A stretch of 64,000 nucleotides of DNA from an uncultured bacterium (GTDB lineage: Bacteria > Acidobacteriota > Aminicenantia > Aminicenantales > Saccharicenantaceae), in assembly GCA_937920515.1 (NCBI GenBank), contig CALEUG010000011.1, forward strand, positions 1 to 64,000, written 5' to 3'. A program made the position numbers and the translations under genes. Under the pieces are notes generated by a model. The model was not told the DNA's origin. It made no database searches and was given only the letters and a program-made list of their open reading frames with translations. Below are positions 43,634 through 52,273 of this stretch, piece by piece; position 1 is the first letter of the stretch; every line of letters starts with the position of its first letter.

Positions 43634-45046
43634 ATGAAGAAAATAATCAGCATCGACATCGGCTCCACCTGGACCAAGTGTGGACTGTTTGTCCTGGCCG
43701 CTTCAGGATTGAAGCTGGAAAGAAGACTGGCGGTTCCCACCACCCAGGATAACCTGGTCCGGGGATTCAGCCAGGCCCTGTCCGGCCTGCTCGGTAAAGA
43801 TGTGAATACTCCATTAAAAGAACTGGTCGGTGCGGCTGAAATTTATTTTTCGTCATCGGCCAAGGGCGGTCTGCGGATTGCGGCCATCGGGCTGGTTCCG
43901 GACCTGACCCTGCAGCTGGCCAGGCTGGCCGCCATGTCGGCCGGCGGCAAGGTCATCGCCAGCTTTGCCTTTTCCCTGACCCGCAGCGACCTTCAAACCC
44001 TGGAAAAACTCCAGCCCGACATTCTCCTTTTCAGCGGAGGCACCGACGGCGGCAACAGCCGGTACATCCTGGAAAACGCCCGGAAGCTGGCCGGCTCCGC
44101 CCTGTCCTGTCCCGTCGTCTACGCCGGCAACCGGGCGGTGGCCGAAGAAGTCGCGGACCTGATGAATAAAAAGGAAGTCATCGTCACCGAAAACCTTATG
44201 CCCGAACTGGGCCAGGTCAACCTCGAACCGGTCCGGGAAAAAATCAGGGAGATCTTCCTGAAAAGAATCGTCAACGGCCGTGGCCTGTCGGAAATCGTTG
44301 AACTCTCTGGAAGCCAGCCCCGGCCTACTCCCCTGGCCGTGTTTGAGTTAATTTCGGTCATTCCAGGATACCAGCCCGAATGGTCGGACCTGGCCGCCAT
44401 CGACATCGGCGGAGCCACCACCGATTTTTATTCCAACACCGAATCTTACCTGGAAACCGATACGGTGGTCCTCAAAGGTCTCCGTGAGCCGAAGGTCAAA
44501 AGAACCGTGGAAGGCGACCTGGGTATGCGGGTTTCAGCCCGGTCCCTCCTGGACAGCGGCTGGCCCTACCTCGAAGAACGCCTCCGGGAACTCGGCCCGG
44601 GGGCAGAAGAACTGAAAAACTACGTGGAAAAAATTTCCCGCGACCTGGACTATCTTCCCCGCTCTGAAGAGGAATGCCTTTTTGACCGCCTGCTGGCCGA
44701 GACCTGCGTTTACCACGCCGCCCTGCGCCACGCCGGCGGCTGGAAAGAGACCTACACTCCCCAGGGCCGGGTATATGTTCAAACGGGCAAAGACCTCAGG
44801 CGGGTCAGGGCAGTTATCGGCAGCGGCGGTTTTCTGTCGGCCGCCGACAGCGCCGGGGTGATGCGGTTTCCGCTGCAAAAACTGAAAGCCTGCGGCCAGG
44901 AAAGAAAGCTCCTGCCGGAGCAGGCCCATTTTTACGCCGACCGGCAGTATCTTTTCTCCCTGCTGGGCAACCTGGTTGAAAAATATCCCTCAGAAGCCGC
45001 GGCCCTGGCCGTGGCCTCGCTTGAAAAATTGAATGACGAGGAATGA
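43634..45046 (+). CDS. glmL: glutamate mutase activator GlmL/MutL
   Basis: 470 residues of the MutL/GlmL family (hydantoinase-like ASKHA ATPase fold). The start is placed at MKKIISIDIGSTWTKCGLF, the standard beginning; the upstream frame overlaps glmS. Phosphate motif 2 is AAIDIGGATTDFYS. GlmL is thought to aid reactivation or assembly of the B12 mutase. It is always between the S and E subunits in such operons, as here. Ends 4 bp before glmE. Confidence 0.93.
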   Translation: MKKIISIDIGSTWTKCGLFVLAASGLKLERRLAVPTTQDNLVRGFSQALSGLLGKDVNTPLKELVGAAEIYFSSSAKGGLRIAAIGLVPDLTLQLARLAAMSAGGKVIASFAFSLTRSDLQTLEKLQPDILLFSGGTDGGNSRYILENARKLAGSALSCPVVYAGNRAVAEEVADLMNKKEVIVTENLMPELGQVNLEPVREKIREIFLKRIVNGRGLSEIVELSGSQPRPTPLAVFELISVIPGYQPEWSDLAAIDIGGATTDFYSNTESYLETDTVVLKGLREPKVKRTVEGDLGMRVSARSLLDSGWPYLEERLRELGPGAEELKNYVEKISRDLDYLPRSEEECLFDRLLAETCVYHAALRHAGGWKETYTPQGRVYVQTGKDLRRVRAVIGSGGFLSAADSAGVMRFPLQKLKACGQERKLLPEQAHFYADRQYLFSLLGNLVEKYPSEAAALAVASLEKLNDEE

Positions 45047-45050
45047 AGTC

Positions 45051-46499
45051 ATGATTAAAAACGAAAAACTGGACCTCAAGGAATTCTACGAAATAAGAAA
45101 GGAAGTCCTGCAGACCTGGCCCACCGGTCAGAACGTTTCCATCGAAGAGGGCATCAAGCTGCACCGGACCATCCCCGAAGAAAGAAGGTTTGCCCGGGTG
45201 ATGAAGAAAGCCCGGGAAAAGCGCCAGACCCTGCTCCAGCCCCGGGCCGGCGTGGCTCTGATTGAAGACCACATCAAGCTGCTGCGCTACCTGGAAACAG
45301 AGGGGCAGGCTGACCTGCTGCCCACCACCATCGATGCCTACACCCGGCAGAACCGTTACCAGGAAGCTGAAAAGGGCATCGAGAAATCCCGCCAGGCCGG
45401 CACTTCGCTGCTCAACGGCTTTCCTGCCGTCAATCACGGCGTTGAAGGCTGCCGCCGGGTGGTGGAAAGTGTCAGCAGGCCGCTCCAGGTGCGCCACGGA
45501 ACCCCGGACGCCCGGCTTCTGGCCGAAATCACCCTGGCCGCCGGTTTCACCAGTTTTGAGGGAGGCGGCATCTCTTACAACATTCCCTACGCCAAGCGGG
45601 TACCGGTGGAAAAATCCATCCGGGACTGGCAGTACGTTGACCGGCTGGTCGGCCTTTACGAAGAAAACGGCATCAGGATAAATCGCGAGCCATTCGGACC
45701 TCTGACCGGCACCCTGGTGCCACCGTGCATCTCTATCGCCATCGGAATCATAGAAGGTTTATTAGCCATCAAACAGGGTGTCAGGTCGATAACCTTAGGC
45801 TACGGGCAGGGCGGCAACATCGTCCAGGATGTGGCCGCCATCTCTGCCCTCAGAGAGCTGGCCGAAGAATACTTCCGCCGGGAAGGCTTCGACGATTTCG
45901 AGCTGACCACGGTCTTCCACCAGTGGATGGGCGGCTTCCCTGAGGATGAAGCCAAGGCTTTCTCGGTGATTGCCCTGGGAGCCATCGTGGCCCGCCTTTC
46001 CGGCGCCGAAAAGGTCATCGTCAAATCGCCCCACGAAGCCATGGGCATTCCCACCAGGGAAGCCAATGCCCAGGGACTGCGGGCCACCCGCCAGGCCATC
46101 AACATGGTGGAAGACCAGGTCATCTTCAAGCCGGAAGACCTTCAGTTCGAGGTCGAGCTGATCAAGGCCGAGGTCCGCAGCCTGCTTGACAGAACCTACG
46201 AGATTGGCCAGGGCGACGTGGCCGCCGGCACAGTGGCCGCTTTTGAAGCCGGCCTGCTGGATGTGCCCTTTGCCCCATCCATCTACAACCACGGGAAAAT
46301 CATCCCGATGAGAGACAATGAAGGTTTCATCAGGATCTTCAACAAAGGCAATCTGCCGCTGCCTGAGGATATCATGGCTTACCATCGCCAGAGGCTCCAG
46401 GAAAGGGCCCGGGCTGAAGGCCGGGCCATATCCTTCGAAATGGTGACGGACGACATCTACGCCATCAGCAAAGGCAAATTAGTCGGGAGGCCGAAGTGA
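45051..46499 (+). CDS. glmE: methylaspartate mutase subunit E (catalytic)
   Basis: 482 residues, close to the 483-485 of clostridial GlmE. Substrate and cofactor barrel features are readily matched: RHGTPDARLLAEI, EGGGISYNIPYAK, EPFGPLTGTLVPP, YGQGGNIVQDVAA. Arginine and glutamate residues known to hold glutamate lie in these segments. The ATG at 45051 follows GAGGAATG and is preferred to 45033. The stop overlaps the GTG of mal by 4 bases. Confidence 0.96.
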   Translation: MIKNEKLDLKEFYEIRKEVLQTWPTGQNVSIEEGIKLHRTIPEERRFARVMKKAREKRQTLLQPRAGVALIEDHIKLLRYLETEGQADLLPTTIDAYTRQNRYQEAEKGIEKSRQAGTSLLNGFPAVNHGVEGCRRVVESVSRPLQVRHGTPDARLLAEITLAAGFTSFEGGGISYNIPYAKRVPVEKSIRDWQYVDRLVGLYEENGIRINREPFGPLTGTLVPPCISIAIGIIEGLLAIKQGVRSITLGYGQGGNIVQDVAAISALRELAEEYFRREGFDDFELTTVFHQWMGGFPEDEAKAFSVIALGAIVARLSGAEKVIVKSPHEAMGIPTREANAQGLRATRQAINMVEDQVIFKPEDLQFEVELIKAEVRSLLDRTYEIGQGDVAAGTVAAFEAGLLDVPFAPSIYNHGKIIPMRDNEGFIRIFNKGNLPLPEDIMAYHRQRLQERARAEGRAISFEMVTDDIYAISKGKLVGRPK

Positions 46500-47752
46500 A
46501 AATAAAAAGAGTTCTGTTTGTTCCGGGCAAGTCGGCTTTCTTTTTTGACGACCAGAAGGCCATCAAAAAAGGAGCCAGAGCCAACGGTTTTGTCTACGAG
46601 GGCAAGCCGGTTACCAGGGGATTCGAGAGAATCCGGATGGCCGGTGAAAGCCTGTCCATCATCCTCGAGCTGGAAGACGGCCAGATGGCCATCGGCGACT
46701 GTGCCGCCGTGCAATATTCAGGAGTGGGCGGCCGGGACCCGTTGTTCCTGGCCGGGCACTACCTTCCCTTTATGGAAAAAAACCTGCGGCCGCTCCTGGA
46801 AGGGATGGAAATCGAGCCCTTCCGGAATATGGCTGACCGCTTCGAGCAGCTCAGGTTTGAAGGCAAAAGGCTGCACACGGCCATCAGGTACGGCCTGTCC
46901 CAGGCCCTGCTGGAAGCCCGGGCCAGGGCCGAGAAGAAACTCAAGTGCGAAATTGTCTGCGAGGAATACAACCTGCCGGTCGTGCCGGAAAGGGTAAAAA
47001 TCTTCGGGCAGTCCGGGGACGACCGTTACACCAACGCCGACAAGATGATACTGAAACAGGTCGACGCCCTGCCCCACGCCCTGATCAACAACGTCGAGGA
47101 CAAGCTGGGGCGAGACGGAGAGAAGCTGAAAGAATACATCCGCTGGCTGGCGGACAGGATCATCAGGCTGAGACCCCGGGAAGATTACCGGCCCGACCTG
47201 CACATCGATGTTTACGGCACCATCGGCCTGATTTTTGAGGGCAACCTGGACCGGGTTGCAGACTATCTCGCTTCCCTGGAAAAGGAAGCCGGCGGATTTA
47301 ACCTCTACATTGAAGGACCGGTTGACCTGGAAGAGAAGTACCGGCAGCTGGAGGGCCTGGCCAGGATAACCCGGAAGCTGGAAGCTCTGGGCTCCAGGGT
47401 GAAAATCGTGGCCGACGAGCACTGCAACACCCTGGAAGACATCCGCGAGTTCACCGACGCCCGGGCCTGCCACATGATCCAGATCAAGACCCCGGACCTG
47501 GGGGGTATCCAGAATGTGGCCGAGAGCAACCTGTACTGCAAGAACCACGGAATAGAGGCCTACCAGGGAGGGACCTGCAACGAAACCGACATTTCGGCCA
47601 TCGCCTGCGTCCACGTGGCCATGGCCACCCGCCCCGACCGGATGCTGGCCAAGCCCGGAATGGGTTTTGACGAGGGTTTCATGATTGTGAATAATGAGAT
47701 GGAAAGAATCATCCAGGTCCTGAAGATGAAACACGGGGAGAGAAAGAAATGA
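46496..47752 (+). CDS. mal: methylaspartate ammonia-lyase
   Basis: 418-residue enolase-superfamily enzyme eliminating ammonia from 3-methylaspartate to give mesaconate. Residues match the Clostridium tetanomorphum enzyme in identity and number: His194 (PHALINN), Asp238 (HIDVYG), Glu273 (YIEGPV), Asp307 (VADEHC) and catalytic Lys331 (IQIKTPD). GTG start within the glmE stop indicates coupling, and its stop overlaps the next ATG by 4 bases. Very confident. Confidence 0.97.
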   Translation: MKIKRVLFVPGKSAFFFDDQKAIKKGARANGFVYEGKPVTRGFERIRMAGESLSIILELEDGQMAIGDCAAVQYSGVGGRDPLFLAGHYLPFMEKNLRPLLEGMEIEPFRNMADRFEQLRFEGKRLHTAIRYGLSQALLEARARAEKKLKCEIVCEEYNLPVVPERVKIFGQSGDDRYTNADKMILKQVDALPHALINNVEDKLGRDGEKLKEYIRWLADRIIRLRPREDYRPDLHIDVYGTIGLIFEGNLDRVADYLASLEKEAGGFNLYIEGPVDLEEKYRQLEGLARITRKLEALGSRVKIVADEHCNTLEDIREFTDARACHMIQIKTPDLGGIQNVAESNLYCKNHGIEAYQGGTCNETDISAIACVHVAMATRPDRMLAKPGMGFDEGFMIVNNEMERIIQVLKMKHGERKK

Positions 47753-49128
47753 GCCAGAAAAACACCGGCAGAAAACTCCCGCCCTTTAAGATTCTATCCA
47801 CCACGGCCATCCTGGGCTACGGCTTTCCCGAAAGCTCTTTCCGAAAGGGGTTGAGCCGCAAACCCGACCTGATTGCGGCTGATGCCGGCTCGACTGACCC
47901 CGGTCCCTACTACCTTGGTGCCGGAAAGTCATTTACCAACCGTTCGGCCGTCAAGCGCGACCTGCGCCTGATGATCAAGGCCGGTGTACAGAACAACATT
48001 CCGGTGGTCATCGGCACGGCCGGGGGTTCTGGCGCCCGCCCCCACCTTGAGTGGTGCCTGGAGATTGTCAGGGAGATAGCCCGGGAAGAAGACCTTCATT
48101 TCAAGCTGGGCATTGCCTACGGCGACGTGGACAAAGAGACGGTGAAAAAGGCCCTTAAAGAAAAAAGGATAAAGCCCCTGGCCTTTGCCCCCAGGCTCAC
48201 ACCGCAGGTGGTTGAGAAGAGCGAAAACATAGTGGCCCAGATGGGGGTGGAACCTTTCATCAAGCTCCTGCAGGAAGGATGTCAGGTGGTGGTGGCCGGC
48301 CGTTCCTACGACCCGGCAGTTTTCGCCGCCCTGCCCATTTCTCTGGGCTACGACCCGGGACTGGCCCTCCATCTCGGTAAAATACTGGAGTGCGCGGCCA
48401 TTGCGGCCACGCCTGGCTCGGGCTCTGACTGTGCCCTGGGAATTCTGGAAGATGACTCTTTCATCCTGGAAGCTCTTTCGCCCGAAAGAAAGTTCACCCC
48501 GCAGTCGGCCGCGGCCCATACCCTTTACGAAAAATCGGACCCCTACGAACTGCCCGGCCCGGGCGGTCTGATCAACCTGCGGGAATGTTCTTTTGAGGAT
48601 ATCGGCCGGGGCCGGGTCCGGGTCCGGGGCAGCCGGTTTGTGCCCGCCGAAAAGTACTGGGTTAAGCTGGAAGGCGTCCGGCTGACGGGTTACCGCTCGG
48701 TCAGCCTGGCCGGGGTGCGCGACCCGATCATGATTTCGAAAATAGATTCCATCCTCCAGGCGGTCGAAGACCGGGCCCGGGACATCATGAAGATCAAACC
48801 CGAAGAAGGACGGATTTTCTTCCACGTTTACGGGAAAAATGGCGTGATGGGCGAGCTGGAACCGGTAAAAAAGACGGCCAGCCACGAGCTGGGCCTGGTC
48901 ATAGAGGCCATCGGCCGCAGCCAGGAAGAGGCCGACGCCCTGCTGGCCGTAACCCGCTCGGCCCTCCTTCATTATGGATACGAAGGCCGGATTGCCACCG
49001 CCGGAAACCTGGCCTTTCCCTTCTCTCCCTCGGACGTGGCCATGGGTAAAGTTTACGAGTTCTCCATCTACCACCTGATGCAGGTTGAGGACCCTGCCTT
49101 CTTCAGAACAGAAACGGAAGAATTATAA
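47749..49128 (+). CDS. AtuA-like (DUF1446) protein
   Basis: 459 residues of the acyclic-terpene-utilisation AtuA family. Hallmarks include DLIAADAGSTDPGPYYLG near residue 40, VVIGTAGGSGARPHLEW, and VVAGRSYDPAVFA. AtuA is needed for citronellol degradation, but its reaction is not defined. Coupled by a 4-base overlap to mal and followed by DUF4387, which is usually its partner. In this operon it most likely acts on mesaconate, citramalate or a CoA derivative. Confidence 0.88.
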   Translation: MSQKNTGRKLPPFKILSTTAILGYGFPESSFRKGLSRKPDLIAADAGSTDPGPYYLGAGKSFTNRSAVKRDLRLMIKAGVQNNIPVVIGTAGGSGARPHLEWCLEIVREIAREEDLHFKLGIAYGDVDKETVKKALKEKRIKPLAFAPRLTPQVVEKSENIVAQMGVEPFIKLLQEGCQVVVAGRSYDPAVFAALPISLGYDPGLALHLGKILECAAIAATPGSGSDCALGILEDDSFILEALSPERKFTPQSAAAHTLYEKSDPYELPGPGGLINLRECSFEDIGRGRVRVRGSRFVPAEKYWVKLEGVRLTGYRSVSLAGVRDPIMISKIDSILQAVEDRARDIMKIKPEEGRIFFHVYGKNGVMGELEPVKKTASHELGLVIEAIGRSQEEADALLAVTRSALLHYGYEGRIATAGNLAFPFSPSDVAMGKVYEFSIYHLMQVEDPAFFRTETEEL

Positions 49129-49137
49129 GGGGGAAAC

Positions 49138-49479
49138 ATGACCGCAAAAACCAGAATTACGCGAAAAAATAAGAAAAACATACTCCGGGTGGCCAGGGTC
49201 ATCCGTTCCAAGAACTCTGGACCTTTCGAGCTGACTCTTGATATCATGTTCAGGGACAGGCGTCACTTCGACCTGTTCAGGGAGAAAAAGATTATTACCG
49301 CCAGGAAAATCGCCAGGCTGTACCGGATCCCGGAATCCGACGTTCTCAAGGTCGTCTACTTTGAACCGAGCCAGGCCATAAAGATTACCATGAAGAGAAA
49401 AATCCCTTCCGGGGCGCCCGGCGATACCGACATCTACGGGGCGCAGCAGCACGTGCCGCTGTTTGACCTGAGTTTTTAG
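49138..49479 (+). CDS. DUF4387 protein
   Basis: 113 residues typical of DUF4387: RVARVIRSKNSGPFELTLDIMF and YRIPESDVLKVVYFEPSQAIKITMKR, ending with GDTDIYGAQQHVPLF. It generally accompanies or is fused to AtuA-like proteins and probably forms a small subunit of the same enzyme. AGGGGGAA precedes the ATG, 9 bp after the atuA stop. Confidence 0.9.
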   Translation: MTAKTRITRKNKKNILRVARVIRSKNSGPFELTLDIMFRDRRHFDLFREKKIITARKIARLYRIPESDVLKVVYFEPSQAIKITMKRKIPSGAPGDTDIYGAQQHVPLFDLSF

Positions 49480-49495
49480 GAGCTGAGGGCAAATA

Positions 49496-50443
49496 ATGGA
49501 CCCCAGGCAACTCACGCGGATTGACACCTTAATTTACGCCGTGTATTACGCCCCGCGGGGCCGCTACCGTCTTTACATGGTGGCCAGCGAAATCGCCCGC
49601 CGCTACCTGACCCCGACCGACTACCTGATCGGCATCATCGGGGACGAGGGCGCGGGCAAGTCCACACTCATCCGCGGCCTTTTTCCCGGGCTGGAACTGA
49701 CCAACGAGGACGAGGGTGTTAACCTGCGGCAGGCCCCGATTTATTCTTTCTCGCCTGAGGACTATTTCTCCGGACACACCTTTCACATAGACGTCCGGCA
49801 CGAACTGGCCTTCACCCAGAAATACAAGATCAAAGAAGCCATCAGGCGAGCCATAGAACACAAGCGCCGGGTGGTGGTGGAGCATTTTGACCTCATCTAC
49901 GACATCCTGGGCTGCAATGCCCAGGTGCTGGTGGGCATCGGCGAGGAAATCATAGTGGCCAGGCCGACGGTCTTCGGACCTTTTCCTCAGAACATCAAGG
50001 CCATCGTCGACCGAACCATCAAGTACCGCCTGATGGCCCACTCGGCCGAAGACATCACCACGGCCATCCTGGAGCGGGACTACAACTACAAGACCCGGTC
50101 CCCGCTGATTCACTCCGACGTCAGACACGGCTTCGTCATCAACTTTCCCGAACGCCCGAACATAGACCTGGAAGAACTGGAAAACAAAGTGCTGGAAGTC
50201 ATCAAGGCCGATGTGCCCATCAGCCCGGCCGGAGAAGACACCATCCAGGTCGGCGACATCAAGATATACTGCACCGGCCCCCGCACCCACGTCGACCGCT
50301 CGGGACAGATAGAAAACTTCCGGCTGCTCAAGGAATTCCGCCTCAACCCGCTGACCAATGAGTTCATGCTGATTGGCATGGTCGGCCATAAGACCATAGC
50401 TGGCTTTGAAGATATAATCGAGTACATGGACATAGAAGATTAA
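49496..50443 (+). CDS. P-loop NTPase of the glutamate-fermentation cluster
   Basis: 315 residues. Walker A is GDEGAGKST at 49-57, in a context like small kinases (uridine kinase/zeta), with a possible acidic partner in VVVEHFDLIYD. Then a region with histidine-rich strands (HSDVRHGFVINF, about 205-220) and a C-terminal domain (VGDIKIYCTGPRTHVDRSGQIE) that resembles the alanyl-tRNA synthetase second additional domain, by which homologues are often labelled. The reaction is unknown; being in this operon it could activate a substrate or cofactor. GAGGG precedes the ATG. Confidence 0.72.
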   Translation: MDPRQLTRIDTLIYAVYYAPRGRYRLYMVASEIARRYLTPTDYLIGIIGDEGAGKSTLIRGLFPGLELTNEDEGVNLRQAPIYSFSPEDYFSGHTFHIDVRHELAFTQKYKIKEAIRRAIEHKRRVVVEHFDLIYDILGCNAQVLVGIGEEIIVARPTVFGPFPQNIKAIVDRTIKYRLMAHSAEDITTAILERDYNYKTRSPLIHSDVRHGFVINFPERPNIDLEELENKVLEVIKADVPISPAGEDTIQVGDIKIYCTGPRTHVDRSGQIENFRLLKEFRLNPLTNEFMLIGMVGHKTIAGFEDIIEYMDIED

Positions 50444-50467
50444 CCGGGCTTCGTCAGAGGATTGACC

Positions 50468-52066
50468 ATGAAATTTGAGTACACAACGATTTTTCCGCAG
50501 GAAAAAGACCGCACCAGGTACAGGAAGCTGACTTCAAATTATGTGAAAGAGGTAAGCTGCCGCGGAGAAAAATTTTTGCTGGTCGAACCGGGTGCTCTGC
50601 GCTTCCTGGCCAGGGAAGCTTTCTCTCTGGTCAATTTTTACTTCAGGACTTCTCACCTGGAAAACCTGGCCGGCATCCTGGATGACCCGGAAGCTTCGGA
50701 CAACGACCGCTTCGTGGCCGCCGCCCTCCTCAAGAACGCTATCATTTCGGCTGAAGGACTGCTGCCTCTGTGCCAGGATACCGGAACCGCCAACATCATC
50801 GGTTACAAGGGAGAGAAGGTCCTGACCGGAGTGGACGATGCCAGGTATTTAAGCCGGGGCGTTTATGACGCTTACACCAGCCTGAGCCTCAGGGCTTCTC
50901 AGAACGCCCCGCTGTCCCTTCTGGAAGAAAAAAATACGGGAAATAACCTGCCGGCCCAGGTTGAAATTTTAAGCACCGGCGGCCGCGAATACCGCTTCTA
51001 CTTCATGGCCAAGGGCGGCGGCTCCTCCAACAAGACCGCCCTTTACCAGGAAAACAAATCGCTGCTGCGGGATGAGCAAACCCTGGAAGATTTCTTGCGA
51101 GAAAAAATCAGGGCCATCGGCGTGGCTGCCTGTCCGCCCTACCGGCTGGCCGTGGTCATCGGTGGACTGTCTCCGGAAATGAACGTCAAGACCGTCAAGC
51201 TGGCCAGCGCCGGCTTCCTGGATAACCTGGTTACCAGGCCGACCGGGCTGCCCCACGGCTTCAGGGACCTGGAGTGGGAGAAAAAGGTCTTGCAGATAGC
51301 CAGGGAAACCGGGCTGGGAGCCCAGTTTGGCGGCGCAGCCCTGGCCGTGGAAGCCAGGGTAATCAGGCTGCCCAGGCACGGGGGCTCATTGCCGGTAGGA
51401 ATAGGCGTAAGCTGCAACGCCGACCGCAACCTGAAGGCAAAAATTAACCGTAACGGAATTTTTGTAGAAGAACTGGACAGGAACCCGGCCCGTTTTCTTA
51501 AAAAAATTGACGGCTTAAAACCGGGGGAAGCGCCGGCCATAAACCTGGACCAGCCGCTGGATTCTCTGGTCGAGGAGCTCTCCCGTTATCCGGTCGGAAC
51601 CCGCCTCCGGCTGTCCGGCACCCTGATCGTGGCCCGGGACATCGCTCACCTCAGACTTAAAAAGATGCTCGATGAAGGAAAGCCCCTGCCGGAATATTTC
51701 AAGAAACATCCTGTGTATTATGCTGGCCCGGCCCGGACACCGAAGGGGCTGCCCACCGGAAGTTTCGGTCCGACCTCGGCCCAGCGGATGGACAATTACG
51801 TGGAAGATTTCATGAAAGCCGGAGCTTCCAGGGTCATGCTGGCCAAGGGCAACCGCTCGGACCGGGTGGCCGAGGCCTGCCGGAATTACCGCGGATTTTA
51901 CCTGGGAACCATTGGCGGAGCCGCTGCCCTGATGGCCAGAGAACACATAGTTTCCTCGGAACTGGTGGATTTTGAAGACCTGGGAATGGAAGCTATAAGG
52001 AAAATTGTGGTTCGCAACCTGCCGGCTTTCATCATCTTCGATTGCCGCGGCAATAAACTCTATTAA
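50468..52066 (+). CDS. class I fumarate hydratase-like enzyme, probable mesaconase
   Basis: 532 residues, both alpha and beta domains in one chain, close to E. coli FumA (548). The three [4Fe-4S] cysteines are conserved: Cys102 (LPLCQDTGT), Cys222 (AACPPYR) and Cys316 (GVSCNADRN), as are SSNKTALYQENK and AQFGGAALA. E. coli FumA also hydrates mesaconate. Its place at the end of the methylaspartate operon argues that mesaconate to (S)-citramalate is the main reaction, but fumarase activity is likely too. Oxygen-sensitive cluster fits an anaerobe. ATG chosen 6 bp after AGAGGA. Confidence 0.93.
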   Translation: MKFEYTTIFPQEKDRTRYRKLTSNYVKEVSCRGEKFLLVEPGALRFLAREAFSLVNFYFRTSHLENLAGILDDPEASDNDRFVAAALLKNAIISAEGLLPLCQDTGTANIIGYKGEKVLTGVDDARYLSRGVYDAYTSLSLRASQNAPLSLLEEKNTGNNLPAQVEILSTGGREYRFYFMAKGGGSSNKTALYQENKSLLRDEQTLEDFLREKIRAIGVAACPPYRLAVVIGGLSPEMNVKTVKLASAGFLDNLVTRPTGLPHGFRDLEWEKKVLQIARETGLGAQFGGAALAVEARVIRLPRHGGSLPVGIGVSCNADRNLKAKINRNGIFVEELDRNPARFLKKIDGLKPGEAPAINLDQPLDSLVEELSRYPVGTRLRLSGTLIVARDIAHLRLKKMLDEGKPLPEYFKKHPVYYAGPARTPKGLPTGSFGPTSAQRMDNYVEDFMKAGASRVMLAKGNRSDRVAEACRNYRGFYLGTIGGAAALMAREHIVSSELVDFEDLGMEAIRKIVVRNLPAFIIFDCRGNKLY

Positions 52067-52128
52067 CCTTAACCAGAAAAGGAAAATACGAAACTCGTCT
52101 TCTAATTTCCATTCTGCCTGTCTCTCGA

Positions 52129-52272
52129 AAGCCTGTCATCTGGCGTTTTCTGCCAAGGCAGAACCGCAGGTTTATGACTGGATACGAGCCTGACGGAATA
52201 ATGACTGAAAGCCAGCAGTAATCTATCTGGTTGATTTGTAAAACTATATTCGCAAATTAAAAGAGACAAAAG
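52129..52272. repeat. imperfect long direct repeat, left copy
   Basis: Resembles 54088-54255: shared blocks are TGGCGTTTTC-GCCAA-G-AGAACCG, ATAATGAC-GAAAG and ATTAAAAGA-ACAAAA. Contains a perfect palindrome TTCTGCCAAGGCAGAA at about 52148-52163. The two copies flank the decayed synthetase gene. Confidence 0.55.
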
Positions 52273-52273
52273 T

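Noticed and set aside
46718-49074. Long leftward open frames (338 and 381 codons) antisense to mal and the AtuA-like gene
   Set aside because: They mirror strongly supported genes in GC-rich sequence, have no recognisable domains and no ribosome sites.
49529-50389. 286-codon leftward frame antisense to the P-loop gene
   Set aside because: Shadow of a gene with a clear Walker A motif and operon spacing.
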